DNA from: Allokutzneria sp. A3M-2-11 16
GTDB lineage: Bacteria > Actinomycetota > Actinomycetes > Mycobacteriales > Pseudonocardiaceae
DNA length: 64,000 nt
Direction: 5' to 3'
Assembly (NCBI RefSeq): GCF_024213555.1
Contig: NZ_JANAVO010000001.1
Coordinates: 1,984,001-2,048,000 of the forward strand
The notes below the pieces were generated by a model, which was not told the origin of the DNA, ran no database searches, and saw only the letters and a list, made by a program, of their open reading frames with translations. This document shows, piece by piece, positions 59,899 through 64,000 of the stretch (its first letter is position 1; every line of letters starts with the position of its first letter). The position numbers were made by a program, and so were the translations under genes.

Positions 59899-60789
59899 GT
59901 GTCAAGCGTCGAGGAGCTCCGCGCGCCCGGTCCGCGCGGCACACCGCCCCTGCTAGCCCGACTGGTTGACGACGCGGCGCTGTTCCCACCGGGCGAAGCC
60001 CCGATGGCGGACGCGGTGCGTCACCACCTGGACTCCCGCTCGGAGAACTGGGCCGGAATGATCGGGTTGTTCCTCTGCCCGGCATCCCGGCTGCCCGAGC
60101 TGATCACCGAGCTGATCAAGGCGAAGCCGGCCAAGCCGGTCGGCCTGTCACTGGTGATCGACACGGGCCTCGGCGGTGTACCCAAGGCCGTATCCATCGT
60201 CGAATCGCGCAACGAGCTGCTGGCGTTGCGCATGGTCGAGATGCCCGCTCCATCCGACGTCGACGACGTCTGGCTGGAGCGCGTGTCCGAGTTCGTCCCC
60301 GAGGACGTGATCCGCGTCGTCGAACCCCGCCGTCCCGGCACCACCAACGGCACCATCAGCCACGAGGAGTGGTTGGCCAGCGTGCGCCGCGTCGCCGACC
60401 ACGGCAGCTGGCCCAAACTGCGCTGCGGCGGCATGACCTCCGACGCGTTCCCGGGGATCAACGAGGTCGCCGACTTCCTCTCCGTCAGCAGCAGCGCGGG
60501 CGTGCCGTTCAAGGCGACCGCCGGGCTGCACAACGCGATCCGGCACGTCGACGACAACACCGGTTTCCAGCACCACGGCTTCCTCAACCTGCTCGTCGCC
60601 ACCGCGCGCACCCTCTCCGGCGGGGACGCCAGGGCGGCGCTCGCCAGCGACGACCCGGAGGCGCTCGCCGAGGAGGCGGGCAACCTCTCCGAGGCGGCCG
60701 CCCACGCCGTCCGCGGTGTGTTCGCCTCCTACGGCTCGTGCTCGCTGACCGAGCCGGTCGAGGACCTGAAGGGACTGGGGCTGCTGTGA
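59899..60789 (+). CDS. Conserved protein of unknown function in the homogentisate cluster
   Basis: 296 residues from GTG 59899 (GTG 59890 is an alternative; a TAGCGT-like -10 just upstream suggests a leaderless message). No membrane helix. The C-terminal half shows an orderly alternation of strands and helices with WPKLRCGGMTSDAFPGINEV, GVPFKATAGLHNAIRHVDDN and FQHHGFLNLLVAT, resembling a TIM-barrel-like hypothetical family whose function I do not know. It is translationally coupled to fahA (GTGA). A maleylacetoacetate isomerase gene is not present here, so this protein might supply that step; that is inference. Confidence 0.6.
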   Translation: MSSVEELRAPGPRGTPPLLARLVDDAALFPPGEAPMADAVRHHLDSRSENWAGMIGLFLCPASRLPELITELIKAKPAKPVGLSLVIDTGLGGVPKAVSIVESRNELLALRMVEMPAPSDVDDVWLERVSEFVPEDVIRVVEPRRPGTTNGTISHEEWLASVRRVADHGSWPKLRCGGMTSDAFPGINEVADFLSVSSSAGVPFKATAGLHNAIRHVDDNTGFQHHGFLNLLVATARTLSGGDARAALASDDPEALAEEAGNLSEAAAHAVRGVFASYGSCSLTEPVEDLKGLGLL

Positions 60790-61997
60790 CCTGGATCGAA
60801 GATCCGGCCTTCGGCGCAGACCAGCCCTTCGGCCCGCAGACGCTGCCGTACGGGGTCGTCGAGGCCCCGGAACTGGACGGACCGTCCGTCGCGGTGCGGG
60901 TCGGCGACCACGCGCTCCCGCTCCGGCCGATCGCGGGCTCCTTCAGCGACCGGCTCGCCGAGCTGGTCGCGGCCGGTTCGCTCGACGGCGTCCTGGCCGC
61001 CGGGCGCCCGGTGTGGAGCGAGCTGCGCGCGCGGCTGACCGAACTGGTCACCGCGGGCTCGGCGCCGCGCGGGGCGAAGCTGGTGCCGCTGAGCGAGGTC
61101 ACCAACCGGCTGCCGTTCACGGTGGCCGACTACGTGGACTTCTACTCGTCGCGGCACCACGCGGAGAACGTCGGCCGGATGTTCCGGCCCGACTCGGCTC
61201 CGCTGCTGCCGAACTGGACCCACCTGCCGGTCGGCTACCACGGCCGCGCCGGGACCGTCGTGGTCTCCGGCACCGACGTGGTCCGGCCGCACGGCCAGCG
61301 CAAGGGTCCCAACGACCCCGCGCCCGCCTTCGGGCCCAGCACCCGGCTGGACATCGAGGCCGAGGTCGGTTTCGTCTGCGGCGGTCCGGTCACCTCGCGG
61401 GTCTCGGTGAACAAGGCGGCGGAGCACATCTTCGGCGTCGCGCTGGTCAACGACTGGTCCGCCCGCGACCTGCAGGCGTGGGAGTACGTGCCGCTCGGCC
61501 CGTTCCTGGCCAAGTCGTTCCTCACCTCGGTCGGCGCGTGGATCACCCCGCTGGACGCGCTGTCCCAGGCCAGGGTGGCGCCCGCGCCGATGGGCAACGA
61601 GCTGCACGACTACCTGGTGGAGGAGCAGCCGCTCGGGTTGGACATCCGGCTGGAGGTGCGGTGGAACGGCACGCTCGTCAGCCGCCCGCCGTTCGCGTCC
61701 ATGGCGTGGACCTGCGCCCAGCAGCTCGCGCACATGACCGTCAACGGCGCCACCCTCCGCCCCGGCGACCTGTTCGCCTCCGGCACCGTCTCCGGCCCGG
61801 AGAAGCAGGAACGCGGCAGCTTCCTGGAGCTGTCGTGGGCGGGCAAAGAGCCCGTCGTGCTCGATGATGGTGCCGAACGCACCTTCCTTGAGGACGGGGA
61901 CACCGTGGTGATCACAGCGACGGCACCGGGACCCGACGGCTCGGTCATCGGGTTCGCCGAGGTCAGCGGCACCGTGCTCGCGGCTCCGGTGGACTGA
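60786..61997 (+). CDS. fahA: Fumarylacetoacetase
   Basis: 403 residues, GTG 60786 overlapping the previous stop. Motifs of FAH: DYVDFYSSRHHAENVGRMFR with the catalytic His, NDWSARDLQAWEYVPLGPFL with metal-binding Asp, and GTVSGPEKQERGSFLEL. It cleaves fumarylacetoacetate to fumarate and acetoacetate, the last step of homogentisate catabolism. A regulator gene starts 3 nt after its stop. Confidence 0.95.
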   Translation: MTWIEDPAFGADQPFGPQTLPYGVVEAPELDGPSVAVRVGDHALPLRPIAGSFSDRLAELVAAGSLDGVLAAGRPVWSELRARLTELVTAGSAPRGAKLVPLSEVTNRLPFTVADYVDFYSSRHHAENVGRMFRPDSAPLLPNWTHLPVGYHGRAGTVVVSGTDVVRPHGQRKGPNDPAPAFGPSTRLDIEAEVGFVCGGPVTSRVSVNKAAEHIFGVALVNDWSARDLQAWEYVPLGPFLAKSFLTSVGAWITPLDALSQARVAPAPMGNELHDYLVEEQPLGLDIRLEVRWNGTLVSRPPFASMAWTCAQQLAHMTVNGATLRPGDLFASGTVSGPEKQERGSFLELSWAGKEPVVLDDGAERTFLEDGDTVVITATAPGPDGSVIGFAEVSGTVLAAPVD

Positions 61998-62000
61998 TCC

Positions 62001-62645
62001 GTGTCCGCGGCTGGCGTGCCGAGAGAGAGCTCGCTGACCCTGGAGCGGGGCCTCGCCCTGCTCCAGGCGGTCGCCGACGCGGACACCGAGGCGCCCAGCA
62101 TCAGCGATCTGGCGGCGGCGATCGGCGCCAGCCGCGCCGCCGTCTACCGGCTGCTGGTGCCGTTGCAGGCCAGGGGACTGGTGCGCAGGGAAGGCTCCCG
62201 CGTCCGCCTCGGGCTCGGCGTGCTGCGGCTGGCCGGGCGCGTCATGCCGCAGCTGCGCTTCGCCGCGCTGCCCGCTCTGCGCTCCCTGGCGGAGCGGGTC
62301 GGCGCGACCGCGCACCTCACCATCGCGGACGGCAACGAGGCGCAGGCCGTGGCGGTCGTCGAACCCACGTGGACGGCCTACCACGTCGCCTACCGCGTGG
62401 GCACGCGTCACTCGGTGCAGCGCGGAGCCGCGGGCAAGGCGCTGAACCTGCCGCCGGACGGCATGGGGTGGCTCGCGACCTCCGGCGAACTCCAGCCGGG
62501 CGCCTTCGGGGTGGCCGCCCCGGTGCGCGGCGTCGTCGGGCTGCGCGCGAGCGTCGGCGTGGTCTCGATGGAAACCCTCGTCAGCGACGAGGTCGGGCCG
62601 CTCGTGGTCGCCGCGGCGGCCGAGGTGGCCGCGGCCCTGAGGTGA
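62001..62645 (+). CDS. IclR-family transcriptional regulator
   Basis: 214 residues from GTG 62001. N-terminal winged HTH: LTLERGLALLQAVADADTEA, ISDLAAAIGASRAAVYRLL; the C-terminal ligand domain is shorter than in typical 250-residue members (RGAAGKALNLPPDG; AAPVRGVVGLRASVGVV). It probably senses homogentisate or a product and controls hmgA and the fahA operon through the palindrome at 59843-59859. Confidence 0.88.
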   Translation: MSAAGVPRESSLTLERGLALLQAVADADTEAPSISDLAAAIGASRAAVYRLLVPLQARGLVRREGSRVRLGLGVLRLAGRVMPQLRFAALPALRSLAERVGATAHLTIADGNEAQAVAVVEPTWTAYHVAYRVGTRHSVQRGAAGKALNLPPDGMGWLATSGELQPGAFGVAAPVRGVVGLRASVGVVSMETLVSDEVGPLVVAAAAEVAAALR

Positions 62646-62717
62646 ACCGGGCACTTTGTGAAGCCCCGGTACGTTGAGCGACCGACAAGGCTGTTCCGTC
62701 CCGAAGAAGGGGATCTC

Positions 62718-63659
62718 GTGGTCTTCAAGAAGCTGCTCGGCGCGTTGGGCATCGGTGGCCCGTCCGTTGACACGGTGCTGTTCGACCCGAACACCCGGCC
62801 GGGCGGCGTCCTGAGCGGCGAGGTGCGCATCCAGGGCGGCGACCACGACGTGGAGATCGAGCACGTCGCGCTCGGCCTGGTCACGCGCGTGGAGTCCGAG
62901 CACGGCGACCACGAGCGCAACATCAACGCCGAGTTCCACCGCATCGTCGTCGAGGGCCGTTTCCGCCTGGCGGCCAAGGAGAGCAGGAACATCCAGTTCC
63001 AGTTCCCGGTGCCGTGGGAGACCCCGGTGACCGACGTCTACGGGCAGCGCCTGCCGGGCATGACCATCGGCCTGCGCACCGAGCTCGCGGTGGCCAGCGC
63101 GGTCGACAAGGGCGACCTGGACCCGGTGTTCGTGCACCCGCTGCCCGCGCAGGAGCGCGTTCTCGACGCCTTCGGCGAGCTGGGCTTCCGGTTCCGCCGC
63201 GCCGACGTCGAGCACGGCCGCATCGCCGGGCTGCACCAGCAGCTGCCGTTCTTCCAGGAGATCGAGTTCCTGCCGCCGCACCAGTTCGCCGGGCGGCTCA
63301 ACGAGGTCGAGCTGACCTTCGTCGCCGACCCGCACGGCATGGCCGTGGTGCTGGAGGCCGACAAGCGCGGCGGCTTCCTCAGCTCCGGTCACGACGCCTT
63401 CGGCCGTTTCCAGCTCTCCCACCAGGACTCGATGAGCGCCGACTGGGCCGGGATGATCGACAACTGGCTGCACGAGGTGTCCTCCCGCCGCCAGTCCCAC
63501 CACGGCGGGCACCACCACGGCGGCGGCCACCACGGCGGGGGCGGCATGGGCGTCGGCGGCATCGTCGCCGCCGGTGCGGCCGGTCTGGTCGGCGGCATGG
63601 TGCTCGGCGAGGTCTTCGACGAGGTCGGCGACTCCTTCTTCGGCGGCGACGAGGGCTGA
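62718..63659 (+). CDS. Spo0M-like arrestin-fold protein with His/Gly-rich C-terminus
   Basis: 313 residues from GTG 62718 with GAAGGGGA upstream. Spo0M features: LGIGGPSVDTVLFDPNTRPG, GEVRIQGGDHDVEIEHVALG, and FQFPVPWETPVT. The C-terminus has a striking histidine run (SHHGGHHHGGGHHGGGG), then a glycine-zipper-like hydrophobic stretch (GIVAAGAAGLVGGMVLGEVF). In Bacillus Spo0M controls sporulation stages; here its role is unknown. The His tail may bind metal. Confidence 0.85.
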   Translation: MVFKKLLGALGIGGPSVDTVLFDPNTRPGGVLSGEVRIQGGDHDVEIEHVALGLVTRVESEHGDHERNINAEFHRIVVEGRFRLAAKESRNIQFQFPVPWETPVTDVYGQRLPGMTIGLRTELAVASAVDKGDLDPVFVHPLPAQERVLDAFGELGFRFRRADVEHGRIAGLHQQLPFFQEIEFLPPHQFAGRLNEVELTFVADPHGMAVVLEADKRGGFLSSGHDAFGRFQLSHQDSMSADWAGMIDNWLHEVSSRRQSHHGGHHHGGGHHGGGGMGVGGIVAAGAAGLVGGMVLGEVFDEVGDSFFGGDEG

Positions 63660-63666
63660 CCGCCCA

Positions 63667-63700
63667 CCCCGCCCGCAGGACCTAGGTCCCGTGGGCGGGG
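63667..63700 (+). terminator. Hairpin after the Spo0M-like gene
   Basis: Stem CCCCGCCC/GGGCGGGG (63667-63674, 63693-63700) encloses a second palindrome GGACCTAGGTCC (63678-63689). No T-run. Confidence 0.55.
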
Positions 63701-63770
63701 GACCCTCGGTCGGGCGACTGAGGACGTGTTGACCTGCTGCTGACGGGGCCGGGCGGGGCACCGTTGGGGC

Positions 63771-64000
63771 GTGGACGTACTCGACATCGCCAGGTGGCAG
63801 TTCGGCGTCACCACCGTCTACCACTTCCTGATGGTCCCGCTGACCATCGGACTGGCCCTGCTGGTCGCGGTCATGCAGACCGCCTGGTACCGCACGGGCA
63901 AGCCCCAGTACCTGAAGATGACCAAGTTCTGGGGCAAGTTGATGCTGATCAACTTCGCCATGGGCGTGGTCACCGGCATCGTCCAGGAGTTCCAGTTCGG
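63771..64000 (+). CDS. cydA: Cytochrome bd oxidase subunit I, 3' cut by window
   Basis: 76 codons of the start are visible, from GTG 63771: LDIARWQFGVTTVYHFLMVP with the conserved heme b595 His, then a membrane helix (TIGLALLVAVMQTAWYRTG), KMTKFWGKLMLINFAMGVV and GIVQEFQFG. This is the CydA start. The oxidase reduces O2 with quinol, important at low oxygen. Confidence 0.9.
   Translation, partial: MDVLDIARWQFGVTTVYHFLMVPLTIGLALLVAVMQTAWYRTGKPQYLKMTKFWGKLMLINFAMGVVTGIVQEFQF

Noticed and set aside
60729-63824. 1031-residue antisense open frame opposite fahA and the Spo0M-like gene
   Set aside because: Arg/Gly/Ala-rich shadow frame typical of high-GC DNA, opposite well-supported genes, with no domain.
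1-64000. rRNA operons, transposases or prophage genes
   Set aside because: No ribosomal RNA sequence, transposase, integrase or phage structural protein was recognised.

Overview
The window is high-GC DNA (roughly 70 percent by eye) with many GTG starts, frequent 1-8 nt overlaps between co-oriented genes, and actinobacterial family markers: DasR-type operators, a DtxR/IdeR-type iron box, small ECF sigma factors with adjacent membrane proteins, DUF5926, F420/PPOX-type oxidoreductase, chaplin-like repeats. It is a chromosomal segment of a filamentous or chitinolytic actinobacterium; the gene families fit Pseudonocardiales, but the exact genus cannot be read from the sequence.

Layout. 1-13.8 kb: cell-envelope glycan genes. 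A two-domain glycosyltransferase (cut by the window edge), a secreted DUF4232 protein, a fossil of a second glycosyltransferase tail, a secreted beta-lactamase-like serine hydrolase, then a leftward operon of a DPM1-like glycosyltransferase, two paralogous polytopic membrane proteins flanking an UPF0104/LPG-synthase-like flippase-type protein, a SHOCT/TQVV membrane protein and a 1225-aa methyltransferase-glycosyltransferase. 13.8-17 kb: msrA, an orphan YefM-like antitoxin with a broken yoeB stub, and an antitoxin-toxin pair bracketed by ~94-bp direct repeats that duplicate the promoter and 5' end of the next gene. 17-23 kb: hydrolase, APH-type kinase, LysE exporter, and a chitin module (AA10 LPMO, GH18 chitinase) with three DasR-like operators. 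23.5-26.6 kb: crotonase, PPOX protein, tRNA-Gly, Fpg/Nei glycosylase. 26.6-37.1 kb: lactate oxidation (lutABC) divergent from a LytS-type kinase, S49 protease, LytTR regulator and two DUF485/SSS symporter pairs, a probable monocarboxylate-use island. 37.2-45.3 kb: two ECF sigma factors with three related membrane partner proteins, rhodanese, DUF4328-like protein, P450, GDPD, DUF5926. 45.3-50.1 kb: ferritin, a secreted protein and a 972-aa secreted protein made of fifteen ~51-residue chaplin-like repeats. 50.2-58.7 kb: arginine deiminase, solute-binding lipoprotein, an unusual SDR of lower GC, CPBP protease, beta-helix protein, an iron-box-controlled DUF2470 protein, two paralogous membrane proteins. 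58.6-64 kb: homogentisate catabolism (hmgA divergent from an unknown gene plus fumarylacetoacetase and an IclR regulator), Spo0M-like protein, and the start of cydA.

The most notable unexplained items are: a two-copy family of nested intergenic inverted repeats whose inner stems differ but remain self-complementary (3618-3750 and 39912-40053); the 15-repeat chaplin-like surface protein; the toxin-antitoxin module inside a direct repeat; and an uncharacterised protein encoded between hmgA and fahA, where the isomerase step of the pathway is otherwise missing.
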